The notes under the pieces are model-generated. The model did not search any database, was not told the DNA's origin, and saw only the letters and a list, made by a program, of their open reading frames with translations. A stretch of DNA of 64,000 bases from Leucaena leucocephala (taxonomy: Eukaryota > Streptophyta > Magnoliopsida > Fabales > Fabaceae), in contig CM073562.1 in NCBI GenBank assembly GCA_037074615.1, positions 15,175,001 to 15,239,000 on the forward strand, written 5' to 3'. The position numbers were made by a program, and so were the translations under genes. Positions 21,401 through 32,911 of the stretch are shown piece after piece. Numbering within the stretch: the stretch's first letter is position 1; the number at the start of each line of letters is the position of its first letter.

Positions 21401-23012
21401 TTCTGAACTTCAGTGCAAAGAGAATCCATAGGTGGTACCATGCTTCCCCTTGCTGGCTTGTACAAGAGATGTGCTCCCTAAATCAACTATATCCTTTGAG
21501 TAAACATATTTTTCCATCTCAAAAACCCATTTAAAATCTGAAAAATAACCATTATGATCAGCTGATATCTATGACGGGGAACTTTCTAATCATCAACCTA
21601 ACCATCTATGTTCTCTTATATTTGTTGTACTTACATATTTAATTTTTCGTTTGGAGGGACGGGTCCAAAACAGTTTCCCAGGATATGCGCAAATTCCAAT
21701 TAGTGCCTTCATGGATGTTCATATTAACTAGATATAGATACGATAAGAAGCTAAAAAATCCTACCTCAATCCAAGCATATGATGCACCTCAGTATGCCTC
21801 TAATTTGACAGATTGATGAAACATGAAAACATAAAATTATCATATTGACTGACACACAAAACAGTAATTACCTTTGCACAGCTTCTGCATGGAGCATCAC
21901 ACTGAATCCACGTTAAGTCACTCCCGGTATCGACGTCAAGAAAATAACGCCTTGGAGGATTCCCAACAAGTAAATATGTGAAATACAACCTACATTGAAG
22001 TGACAAGTCAAAGTCATCATATACAATCAAGTAATACCTTCCTTTCAAATATAAGGTATTTTCGGAAAGTCCTATGTTTTAATATGTAAAACATTTTACT
22101 GAATTCTAAGGGCAATTACTTGCCTCCCATAAGAAACAAATAATTAATGATTGGTATTGCGTAAAATGCCTTATGTAATGAACATAGACTCAAAAATGCC
22201 TTATATTTGAAACGGAGGGAGTATCATTTAGCAGCTGGGGCAGTATATGCCTATGGGAATAGCAATGAGTGCAAAGCACTAATTTGAAGTTTATATTACA
22301 CTCTCAAGGCCAAATATCAGAAGCAAAATTCCCATAAAAGCATACAAACAAGAATTGATTTTCCCTGGATAAAGTAGTTTTTGACTTGTAAATGAAACAA
22401 ACAATTCAACGTTCAAAGAAACACTTCTCATGTTTCAACATACCCATCTGGATAAACAGTGCCCCGGACTGGAAATACAGAGGAAGAATCAGCTGCTGCA
22501 ACTCTAGAAGCAACTAATTTGTTGATATCTGTGGTTCCTTGGGAGACTAAGTTCTCTCTCTGTACGTCAACAAGTTTATCCAATTTAAGCTTAACATCTT
22601 GCTGACCAAGGATACCGAATTTGGGAAACAACGGGAAGAAGAACGAACCGGGTCGATCTTCCCTCTCAGAATTACGGAATTCCTCAAGGGTTTGTGACGA
22701 AATAGAACCGTATAGGAAAAGAGCGAAAATGATAATACCAAAGAAGGAAAAGAACTTCCTGGGACCACGAAATAAGAGTCTTCTGAACGAAAATTGAAGC
22801 CGATGATCACGTGAGTATGGTCCAATTTGCAGATCACTCTCCGGATTATCATGACGAGATCGTTCTTCGTTTGGTATCACATGATCTGGAGACGGAGACG
22901 AATCAGTGACAGTAAAAGCAGTGATTGTTTTACCCAATGAGGGCTTATCTGGTGGAGGAAGAGATATTATAACAACCCCTTTAATGTTCTGAGGTAATTG
23001 ATCTTCTTCCAT
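18474..23012 (-). CDS. APCB1: membrane-anchored A1-family aspartic protease (APCB1-like), 8 exons
   Basis: Exons in transcript order: 23012-22444, 21989-21872, 21477-21248, 21143-20904, 20706-20556, 20465-20380, 19535-19421, 19346-19274, 18604-18474. Exons 3-9 in this list follow the first two, so the list holds nine coding exons. All splice phases agree and give 1713 nt, 570 aa. Start MEEDQLPQ at 23012 matches Arabidopsis At1g49050 (APCB1, reported to process the co-chaperone BAG6 in immunity); an upstream in-frame Met at 23069 is less likely. One hydrophobic segment, FFSFFGIIIFALFLYGSI, near residue 100 predicts a type II membrane protein. Catalytic motifs are VDTGSDLTW in exon 2 and FDTGSSYTYF in exon 5. 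The C-terminus includes CVVPRRLRK. No lesions; intron 1 holds a MITE. Confidence 0.93.
18696..18967. mobile_element. Stowaway-like MITE in the last intron of the APCB1-like gene
   Basis: The left end (tactccattagtctttaata) and the reverse complement of the right end (tattctttcaatccttaata) form an imperfect terminal inverted repeat. The ends resemble the 'CTCCCTC..TCTTTAATATAA' termini seen in other copies in this window. Length is about 270 bp with a very AT-rich core and no coding capacity. Confidence 0.6.
21186..21220 (+). repeat. poly(C)/poly(A) tract in an APCB1-like intron
   Basis: A run of about 16 C followed by about 12 A. Such tracts are length-variable and error-prone. It lies in an intron and does not affect the coding frame. 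Confidence 0.8.
22035..22223. mobile_element. Stowaway/Tc1-mariner-type MITE in intron 1 of the APCB1-like gene
   Basis: About 189 bp. The left end reads taccttcctttcaaatataa; the reverse complement of the right end reads tactccctccgtttcaaata, and similarity continues through ataaggYattt. TA dinucleotides lie at both ends. The CTCCCTCCGT terminus is characteristic of Stowaway elements. No coding capacity. Confidence 0.78.
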
Positions 23013-24492
23013 CTCTCTATCACCAGAAAATTGTTCGATAATGCGAAGAGAGTAAGAAGGCCAGAACAAGAGGACAAAGTCTTCGCCTCCAAGTCCATAA
23101 TATGACTTGCATCGGTCAAACTAAAACTCTCTGAAAGGAAGAAAATTTTTTGCGTTCACACTTTCACACCGTACCATCTTCCTCAAACTTCCCAAAGCCC
23201 GTTGGATTCGAATAGCCAAGTAAGCAAAAATTAAATGATGCTGCAATTAGACAAAACTTCCACGGCCACTGATCAAGAAAAGTGATTAATTTTTTTTTTT
23301 AAAAAAACACAAAAAACTGTATCTTTCATTCAAAAGATATAAATTTTACCTGTCAAAAAAGAGAAAGTGCTTACTTTTTTATAATCCATTTTATAAGAAT
23401 TATTCAGAAAAAGGCATCCTATTAAGAAAGTATCGAAATCCTAACTTTTGAAAGCCTTTTTTATTGCCCCCTTTTATTTTGTAAAGTATGATGAGAGAGT
23501 TTGCGGTTGCATGCTGCGCCCCAATTTCGGATTCCTATTTCAAAGGATTCTGTTCTGTTTTTAATGCCTCAAAACAGAGAAGTGTTATTTTGATTCTACG
23601 CCCCCATTCTCTCTCACAACTGATCCTTATTTGGTTATAATTAATATATTCATTTTACAAATAACCATTCGAGGAATACTAGAATTCAAACATTTAAAAA
23701 CAAGTTACAGACCCTTAAATCGTTTTTTAATTAGTTGAATTACAATCTGACATAAAAAAAAAACAAATAGAGTGATATATGTGCAGAGCTGAATAGAAGC
23801 CATTCACTTCCTTCAAGAGAGGGAAGTATGATAGAAGGGTATATTTAAAAGTTTATTGTGTATTATATAGAATGACTGCGATAGGCAAAGAGAATAAATT
23901 TATAAAAAGGTTTCTACAGAGATAAATCTAGATTCTTCCATTAGTTTTTACTGTTAAATATAGTGTTTTGCTTTGCCGTCTATTTTATATAAATTGGTTG
24001 GATTCCATCTCTAATTTTCTCTATTAAATAACTTGTTTTATTAAACCTTTTGTTTATATCTGCCATTAGTTTTAGATAAATTAGATTTATCATCTAGTTT
24101 TTACCATCAAACAATTTATTTTGTTGAGTTTATCATTTTGTTCTGCCATTAGTTTTTATAGAAATTAACATGTTTTTTCCCGTTAGTTTTCACTAATTTG
24201 TTTTGCTCATTCATCAGTATTTATTCCACATTTAGTTTTGGTATAAATTATAAACTAGTGTGGATTTTGCCATTAGTTTTCATCATTAAATAACTTATTT
24301 TGTTGACTTTTTCTATTCTTCCTATAGTTTTTATATGAATCAGCGTGAGTTTCATATTTAGTTTTCATCTTGCTCTGCTCTTCGCGCTAGAACGAGTTCC
24401 GAGTGAAGTTGCTACAGGCAGAGCATCAAAGCACAAGTTTCAGAGTAAGCTAGAGCTAGCAAGGATAGGAAGCAAAGCTCATACCTATTTTT
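23013..24492. other. APCB1 promoter side and first block of a diverged 'CCATTAG' repeat
   Basis: The leader and promoter of the aspartic protease lie next to 23012. From about 23.93 to 24.37 kb there are roughly four diverged copies of a unit of about 95-100 bp with 'gccattagtttttat', 'tattaaataacttattttgtt' and 'ttctgcc'. Related blocks lie at about 25.39-25.52 and 27.12-27.37 kb. No gene seen. Confidence 0.55.
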
Positions 24493-27400
24493 CTATCCAA
24501 TAGAAGCCCCTAATCCTCCCTTCCCGAAAGAAAGAACGTGAATTTTTTTTTCCTTTGCACAGGGACCGGGATTTTCAATATCAAAATTTATGGAATAACT
24601 GGGTCGACCACCATATGCATGGTGAAACGGGGGGAAACCACCGACGAAGTGGTTGGTGGGCCGAATAGTGGTATTTGCAGCCATGGCTGCTCCTCGTGGA
24701 CCTGCAGGAGTACTTTGATATGGCTGCACACCCTTGTGGTGGCTCATCATCATCTGAATTTCTGGGTTAGCTCCTCGTTGAAAAGCCTGAAACAGGATAT
24801 GATTTGCCATGGGATTCAAGTTGAGATTCGGTCTCCATTGAGGAGGAGGAGCAGCAAAAGTAACCCGAGCCCTTGGAACTAGAATTTGTCAGGGCAAAAC
24901 TTACTGGTGGCTTGTGGAGAACCAAATGTGGAGGCGCCACCAGCTCAGAACTAAATGTTTGCCGAAAACATGCATGATGGTGCCAGCTCCGCCGCCTAAG
25001 AAGTGCCCCAGTGGTGACCCGAGTAACATAGATTCTCCAGCCACCACATCGTCTGTTCCCACCTAATGGGTCCTAAGGCTCGAATGCACCGATTTGAAAT
25101 GCTTGTAATGTTTAGAATGGGAGTAAAATCGCAATAATGCTGGTCGAATCTACAAAATCGCAATAGTGATACCGTTCCCATATTTTCAATGTTTATGACC
25201 ATTTGCTTCAGTATGAAACAAAGATCAATATCTTTTTGAAGGAATCCTGAAAAGTTTTAAAGGAGGATGGTGTTGTCGATATGGCTATCTTGAACAGAGA
25301 GAAAGGGAAGAAAATGACCGGGTTGGAGGTAAGTAAGATAAAAGGTTACGCTTGTCAAGCATTATATAGAATGACTAGGGTACGTAGAATTAATTTGGTT
25401 CCACCACTAGTTTTCACTGTTAAACACATTGTTGTATTCAGCCATTAGTTTCAACTCTATTTGTTCCGCCTATAGTTTTTATATAAATTAATAGGCGATT
25501 TTTTGTTCCACCGTTAACTTGTGTAAAACAAGATTTAGTTATTTTTGTAAGTTACTTTCAATATTTTTTTTTATAAAATATCAAACTTTATTAAAAGATA
25601 AAATGATTACAAACATAAAATCTAACTCATATACTAAATGAGCAGGGTTGAGGAACAGAACACAACGCATAGCACAGAACAACAAAAAAGGTAAAATAAA
25701 AAAGGACGGAAAAATCAAAGGAGGTGAAGTAGGCCAAGTATACTTTGAATTTTTTTTTTAAATCACAAGACAAATGACAAGGACATATTCTAAATAATTA
25801 GTTTAGGGGGGAAATCAGAAAATAATATTCTTTTTCATAAAAATGCAACATTAAGTAATTAAGAAGTCTTACAACTTTCCAAAGCATAAATTATAAATAG
25901 ATGAAGAAATAAGACTAGAAAAGGCAGAAAATGAAAGAACATAGAAAATAGTTTGATGAGGGATAAAATTTGCTGCCAGATAACAGTCAAAGTTTGATAA
26001 TTCTTGTCAGAAAAATTGATGAATCTTCTGTACCAACACAATTCGAAAGGTAATATAAATATTTATAAAGTATATAGTTTTTAATATCAATTAAATTAAT
26101 TCAAAAATAAAATTGATTAATATTATATAAAAGTATTATTACTAGTTTATTGGGACGAGAATGCTGAGTTGGATTTTTTTAAAATAAATGAGAATCATTC
26201 ATGCACATAGAAGAAAAAACAAATACATAAGAGTGCAATAATAAAGGTAAAGAAGGATGAAGACACAAAAATCATCTAAAAGTTCATTCCAGTCTCTAGT
26301 TAAAGGTTGATGCTCTGTTTTTTATTCATCGAAACAGAGAAAACTTGGGCTTGCAGAGAAAGTGAAGATTCAATATTAATGAGCAAATTGAGAAGGCTGA
26401 TTTTGAAATTCCACAAAAAATGGTTACTGAAACCATGTCACTTTTAGTTTTTTATTGGTCTCGAAATCTCATAATTGTTTTCTTCTCCTTTCTTTTTTCT
26501 TTTGCCTGTCTCTGCAGCTTCATCTATTTATCTCCACTTAGGCATGCGAGAAGCAAGATAATTGTAAGAGGGACATAGGAATAGCAGATAGAACATAATT
26601 TGAGTTACTTTTAATGTTTAGAATAAGAGTAAAATTACAGCTTCCAAGTTGAAGTTAACGGAGCAAAAGCATTACCATAGCAGCAACATCCATACTACTA
26701 AAACTCAGGATTGAAAGAGACAATGTTTTCTCATAAGATCATCACCACCAGCTAGCTAGCTTTCGTCTTCATCGTCTCGACCTAATACCGGTTTCGAACA
26801 GTGCTATTTCCGGCCATGGCTGCTACTGGTGTCATGGCGGTTTGGCAGCAGATAATAGATGCTACAACACCACACTATGGGTATGAAGCTGATGTACGAA
26901 ACGGTACACTGATGATGTGGTGGACATCATGAGCCATGATCCATTCAGGAGCTGTAACATGGGTTGCTTTTAATGTTCAGAATGTGAGTAAATTTACATC
27001 TTTGAATTTTGAACCTCTGTAAAAGTAAAGTAGTGCTTGTTGAATCTGCAAAGTTGCAATGGAGATCCCATACTTCGGATGGTACTTTTGATAGTTTGCT
27101 TCCATGTAAAGCAAAGATCAACACAACTAGTTTTTACTATTAAATATTTTATTTTGTTCTGCCGTTAGTTTGCTATAAATTAGTTAGATTCTAACTCTAG
27201 TTTTCTCTATCAAACAACTTATTTTGTTAAGTTTGTGGTTTTGTTCATCTATTGGTTTTCGTAGAAATTGATAGTAGTTTGAGCCTTCAGTTTTTATTTC
27301 ACCCTTAATTTTTATAAAATTTAATATGGTTTTTGCCTTTCATTTTCATTATCAAATACCCCATGCAATAATTATTATAAGGCACTTTTAACTATTTTTT

Positions 27401-27870
27401 ATATGTTAAAAAATAGAAGTTGAGTTATTAAATTTGTCTTAAATTGATCAATTTTTTGAACTTTACCCCTTAGCACAAAATAAATTCTCGTCATATGTGA
27501 TCACAAGATCAAAGTCATGAGATTGACATTCAAACTAAGAGTGTTTCTCACACGAGACCACAATAAGGAACCCTCTTCGCCAATTGCCATAATTATTAAG
27601 CTCCTTCTAAGCATTGCAGATCCTTAATCCCAACCCAGAGACTCCAACTCATGCTTTCTTTGCATCAAGATCTTCGTCGTCATTGGCTGTTCAGCATTAT
27701 GTTACGGTGTTGATGCTGATTTACCAAAGGGTGGACTCATAATGGGGTTCTCAGATGACGTTCAATGAGCCCATCATGAGTTGACTCACCCTCAGGAGGA
27801 TCTTCCAAACCCCCAAACGAGTTCATGATTGGGATGGGGAGCTGCAATTTGGGTTGCTTTTAATCGTATA
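23830..27870. repeat. diverged, partly tandem copies of a composite segment
   Basis: Several words recur in the same order. First 'attatatagaatgact' (about 23863 and 25363). Then the CCATTAG-type repeat blocks (23.93-24.37, 25.39-25.52, 27.12-27.37 kb). Then a non-repetitive GC-richer part. Then 'taatgttYagaatgRgagtaaa' (about 25109 and 26973; related 'ttgggttgcttttaat' at 27.85 kb). Finally 'aaRcaaagatcaa' (about 25217 and 27108). This suggests two to three old copies of a unit of about 1.5-2 kb. Whether it is a transposon or a local duplication of a lost gene is unclear. Confidence 0.45.
24493..24891 (-). other. unrecognised Pro/Gly/His-rich open frame, possible gene fragment
   Basis: The open frame runs leftward from about 24891 to 24493 (108 aa from the first Met at 24819). 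Upstream of that Met the same frame gives PRARVTFAAPPPQWRPNLNL. The protein is rich in P, G, H, M and N, with MMMSHHKGVQ and GGFPPFHHAYGGRPSY, like a disordered tail. I do not recognise the family. No clear start, domain or partner exon is present, and the DNA sits in a repeated segment. It may be a captured or decayed exon. Confidence 0.25.
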
Positions 27871-28151
27871 GGAGTTATCTGCAAAAATGCAAGATTTTAA
27901 GGGGTTCATTATAAAAGTTTCAAAAGTTATGGATATTATCGGTACATGGTCAAAAATCTAGAGGGTTATGTATAATTTAGTTCAAGTATAATTAATAATG
28001 TAGGTATGAAATCAAGGCCAAGAATAAATCAAGTACATATATATATATTCTCCAAAACTACAACACAGGCTGCTCATCAGAATACATAAATGAGAAACAT
28101 TGTTCTTCTCATTGATCATTATTATATTAAAATTGACATAAATTTTATTCA
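24892..28151. other. gene-poor AT-rich spacer before the P450 cluster
   Basis: No complete gene is supported. GC-richer islands at 24.95-25.1, 26.75-26.95 and 27.6-27.86 kb are broken by stops in the frames I read. The rest is AT-rich. The right end borders the 3' end of the first P450 gene. Confidence 0.4.
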
Positions 28152-30930
28152 TTAATGTGATCGAAGAGTTGGCACAGCTAACAAGGGCTTAGATCTTGGA
28201 ATCGACCAACCAAATGTTTCAGACATGTCCAAGTCACAAGGTGACATCCCATTAGGAAGATTCCAATCAAAGCAATGCACTAATTGAGCTACAACAAGTT
28301 TAACCGTAGTTAAACCCATTTGAAGCCCAGGACATTTTCTGCGACCAGCACCAAATGGTATGAGCTCAAAATGATTTCCTTGAAGATCTATATCACTATT
28401 CAAGAATCTCTCTGGATAGAACACATGAGCATTATCAGACCATATCTTAGGATCTCGTCCAATTGCCCAAGCGTTTATGAGGATTCGCGACTTTTTCTGT
28501 ATGTAGTACCCATTAACCACAACATCTTCTACGGACTCTCGAGGGACAAATGGTCCCGGACCATGAAGTCTCATTGACTCCTTAATTACCATATTCAAGT
28601 AGTTGAAATTCACTAAATCGATCTCTTCCACCATTCGATCTATTCCGACCACTTTCTGAATCTCATCTCGAAGATCCTTCATCACTTTTGGATTCCTTAA
28701 GAGTTCAGATAATGCCCACTCCATCGTAACTGAAACAGTTTCATATGCACCAAATATAATCTCTAAGGCAATAGCCTTGATGTTTTTCCGACCAATCCTA
28801 TAATCCTCATCATCTGGGTCTTGGTGTGCCATTAATGAGAGTAACATGTCTATGAAGTCTTCAGACTTCCCATCATTATTATTAGAGGCATGCTCATGCT
28901 CCTCCATTATCTTCTCCAACATTTGGTCGAGTGCTCTAGCTGTTTCTCTTATACGACGTGTTAGTCCCTGCAATAGTCATTTAATTTCATTAAATACTCC
29001 ATTCAATTTTAAATGTAGGAGCTAAAAAGATAGTTAAATTAATTATTTATAAAAAATTATTAATTTATTTAAAGTATCTCTTTTTAATTATTTGTATGAG
29101 AAATTACTCATTTAATGAAAAAAATTTCTTATTATGTACAATCAATAGGACGAGGGAGAGTTTAGACAGGAAAAATTATAAATTTTAAATATAAAAATAA
29201 ATTGAGATCTTATATTTAAAATTAAAAAAATCATTTATCAACTCTTATATTTAGGATTAGAACATGTATATTATGAAAAATAAATGCCTATAATAACAAA
29301 TGGTTTTTACTTTTATTAAGAGATCAAAATAGTACTCCCTCCCTTGCTAAATATAAGAGTTAATTAAGGATTATATTTAGTTATAAATATAAGTTATCTC
29401 AATATGTTTGCCTCTTATATTTATCATCTTTTAAACTAATTTACTTAACTTATAAATTAATATATAATATAATATTATATAAAGATATTTTAAGAAAATC
29501 ATATCATATATATATATTATAATTAACTAAATTATCTCATTTCATTAATTTGCTCAAATTAATTATCTGTTACCCTACCTTAAGTTATCAATATAAAAAC
29601 TAAATAACTAATTTATGGATATTAAGAAAATTAGATATATTAATTATTTGTAATAAATTTGTGTTAATTTTTCTAAAATATTTCCTTTAATAATGTATAT
29701 CATAACTATCTCTTGATGTAAACTCTCTTAATAGTTAATATATTTAATTAATAAAAATATTTTAAAAAAATAAAAAATTTAAGGAGACAAAGTATACTGA
29801 GGTTGGCTCTTGTATATCTAAGATTACCGGATGGAGAATTAAGCAACTGAAGGAGTAATTCACAATGAAAAAGAAACTATATTTCAAAGAGATGATATAC
29901 CTGAAGATCAAATGATGCCAGCCATGGCACAAAATCAGAAAGATTAAAAGCTCCACCTAATTTAAAAGCCTCTGTGATGAGCCCCTTCAAATCAAATTGA
30001 TCATCCTTAATACGTCCGAAAATCATCTTACAAACCATATCTTCTAAAAGCCCATTGATCTTGTCACTAAGGTTGACAACCTCACCCATAGTTGCAGCTC
30101 TCTCAAGTGACTTCACCATACTTCGTACCTCCTCCTTCCTTAAAGGACCAAAAAGCTCATGTTTTGAAGCATTGAAAAGATGTTGGCCACACAGTTTCTT
30201 CATGTTACGCCAATATGAGCCATACTCAGAAAAAGCCACCCCTTGGCTTCCGTAAAAGAGGCCATCGGTGGCTTGGTTCGTCGGCCGGCTAGCGAAAGCC
30301 GGGTCGTGAGTCTTAAGGAACAGTTCAGCAACTTCAGGTGAGGACACCACAATGGCTGGGACCTGACCGAGCCACAAGGACATGATGGGTCCATATTTGT
30401 TGGCCAGAGATTGAAGCTTGCGATGCGGAAGTCTGCCTAACAAGTAGAGGTTGCCGATCACAGGGAGAGCCAAAGGACCTAGTGGTCACAGTTAGCGATG
30501 CATTCTCAATGTTCCTTAACAAATATAACATATAAAGGATAAAAAATTGAGGAAAATGGTTAAAAAAATCTTTTAGGGTGAAATTTATTGTTAAAAAATA
30601 TCTAAGAATCTAAATTTTTAAGCAGACGCAACTCATCTTCAGTAGTTATATAATCTTCAGCTATGTACAACTTAGATTTAATTGAAAAAGACTTGTATTC
30701 GCTTAGATAGATTTTATACTTGGATCTTTAAATAAATTTTAAATATTTTTTAGCAATAAATTTTTCAATAGAAGATTTTTCAGTAATTTCTTAAAAAAAA
30801 ATGACATATATATACCTGGTGGACTTTTTGGAGCATTTTTGCTCTTATTATTCGAACGCAAGAAGGTAGAAAGAATGTAAATAAACGTCACAAGGAGGAA
30901 TGCAGGAATGGCTATTGTGGAAGGCAACAT
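28152..30930 (-). CDS. cytochrome P450, CYP71 clan (CYP736A-like), copy A, intact
   Basis: Three exons, transcript order 30930-30816, 30478-29901, 28967-28152; 1509 nt, 502 aa. Heme monooxygenase anchored in the ER membrane and fed by P450 reductase; the substrate cannot be read from sequence. Exon 1 holds the hydrophobic N-terminal anchor (MLPSTIAIPAFLLVTFIYIL) and the proline hinge PKSPPG. Exon 2 has the WRNMKKLC region (helix C). Exon 3 has the oxygen-binding I-helix FGAYETVS, ExxR as KESMR, YPERF, and heme loop PFGAGRRKCPG with the cysteine ligand. The ending, ETFGWSIPRSKPLLAVP, resembles CYP736A proteins, but family naming needs alignment. Intron 2 carries a MITE. All phases agree with copies B and C. 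Confidence 0.9.
29333..29856. mobile_element. Stowaway-like MITE in intron 2 of P450 copy A
   Basis: The left end tactccctcccttgctaaata followed by taagagtta pairs with the reverse complement of the right end region (ctccatccggtaatcttaga, then tatacaagagc). The outermost right end is probably ggagta at 29851-29856. The interior is AT-rich and noncoding. Confidence 0.5.
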
Positions 30931-31964
30931 TGAGATATAGCTTAGCTTCCTCCTCCTTGTTTGTTTGCTAACCCTCAACGTATTTTCTATATATATACGG
31001 GGATGGATCAGATATAAAGAAATATGCATATATAAGCTGAAATATCAAGCATGAGTTCCATCTTTTAAATATTTTCATCATTTAGTTACTTTTTAGAGAG
31101 ACATATTTGGCCTCAACTTAAGCATGATTTAGACATTTTACCTAATTCTTGAGAGATAATATAATTATATACGATTTATATGGACATATCTGAAGCGTTA
31201 TTTTGTAAAATGCATAACAAAAAAATTATTTTTTTATATCCTTAATATATGACCTAATTAGAGAGTTAATATTAATTATAAATATAATATTTATTTATTA
31301 TATTTATTAATTTTTTTGTATTATTCTTATTGACATTTCCTCAACAATAAGAGAGGAAAGGATAGAGTTAAAGAAGATAATTAATATATTTTTAAAAAAT
31401 ATATATTATATTAATTAATTTAATTAACTTTTTTAATTTAATTAAATTAGTTAAATATATCCTATATAGTATTAAATAAGTGTATAATAAAGTTCACGAT
31501 GATTTGTTCATATAAAATTTTTTACGAAGAATCTTTAATTGGGACATCAAGATTCTGCATATCTTTAACTTTTCGTTTCGTGTCGTTTGTTCGTGATTTC
31601 TAATGATGGGTGTGTGTGTGTCTGTGCTAAACTGTTTTTGTGGGGGAAATATAACATTACATTATATAAAAAGATTAAGAAATGAGTGCCTAAAATATTT
31701 ACCCCATGACTTTCAGCTTGATTTAGGCCTTCTACCTAATCCAGCAGTAAAATCAATGTTACGTTGGACCTACTTATAATCTAACAATAAATAGAGGTCA
31801 TTTTCAAGAAAAATATTGTTTCTTAATTGCAGGAGCAAATTGCCTCCTTGTGTGGTGTTATGAATTATGATGAGAGATTCTTAAAATAATTAAATAAAAA
31901 ATAACATTGATTTATTTACATTAATACCATATTCATTGTCTCAAGGCCTAAAATTACATGAATT
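30931..31964. other. upstream region of P450 copy A, AT-rich spacer
   Basis: Promoter side of copy A. Around 31.70-31.79 kb a diverged version of the upstream block shared by copies B and C may be present ('gtaaaatcaatgttacgttg' followed by gaccta). A (TG)n stretch lies at about 31610-31622. No gene. Confidence 0.4.
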
Positions 31965-32452
31965 TCATTCATTATAAGCCTCAAAATGTAGACGATGACT
32001 TACCATAGCTAACAAGCGCTTAGGTCTTTGTAAAGTAAGGCCTAATGATTCGATCATGTCCAAATCATTAGGTTTCATCCCAAAAGGAAGCTCCCGATTA
32101 AAGCAATGCACAAGTTGAGCTATAATAAGTTTAACCGTAGTTAAACCCATATGCATTCGAGACCATTTTCTACGACCTGATCCAAATGAGGAAAGTTGAT
32201 CAAAATCATATTCTTGAAGGAGGTTTGAGTTACTATTCAAGAACCTTTCTCGATAGAACACATCAACACTATCCGACCATATCTTAGGATTCCGTCCTAG
32301 TGCCCATAAAACTTACCAAGATTTGTATCCTTTTCTTGATGTAGTATCCATCAACCACAATATTCTTCATGGATGCTCGAGGGATGAATGGTGCAATTGG
32401 ATGGAGTCTGAGATTCTCCATGATCACCAATCATAGCAGAAGTTCCATATAG
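31965..32452 (-). pseudogene. P450 exon 3 relic without the heme cysteine
   Basis: The C-terminal quarter of a CYP71-clan exon 3, nearest to copy B. Readable parts are ENLRLHPIAPFIPRAS, FYRERFLNS, FGSGRRKWSRMHMG and VKLIIAQLVHCFNRELPFGM. The cysteine heme ligand is replaced: RRKCxG has become RRKWSR. About 140 bp between the I-helix ('catatggaacttctgctat' on the coding strand) and the ExxR helix are deleted compared with copy B. A further frame break lies near 32300, where 'LWALGRDP' should be. Exons 1 and 2 are absent. It is a clear relic between copies A and B. Confidence 0.88.
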
Positions 32453-32911
32453 AATCCTGTATATTTTCATTATATATGTTAAATAATTTATTACTGTATA
32501 TTTTTATGAGAAAGTGATGGTCATGTAAGCCCCAAAAAAATTTCAATAAAAACTTCAATGTAATCAATAAAATAGAATGTGGAAGAGAATGTGGAAGATT
32601 TAAAAATTTATATTAGTTTTAAAAATAAAATATGAGAAAAATATAGGGAGTTTGGTAAAGAGAATTTTAGTAATTATAAATTTTTATTTGGTATATGATA
32701 TTTTCTATGGTCTTTCTTAATAAATATTATTTACTATAGGTCCTTTATTATAATTCTCCCAAAAAATTAATAAATTAAATTTAAAATAAATTTATAAATA
32801 TCATTCAACATTAACATAAAATATGAAAAGGAATTACATGCAAACAATCCGGCACATATATTTCACAATAAAAAAAACATTATAATATAATATGCTAAAT
32901 TCACCCCTTGT
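32453..32911. other. AT-rich spacer between P450 relic and copy B
   Basis: No coding or RNA signal. It probably includes the 3'UTR of copy B, next to its stop codon at 32912. Confidence 0.4.

Noticed and set aside
23013..23069. Earlier start (Met at 23069) for the aspartic protease
   Set aside because: Homologues start with ME-DQLP; the extra 19 residues have no counterpart that I recall.
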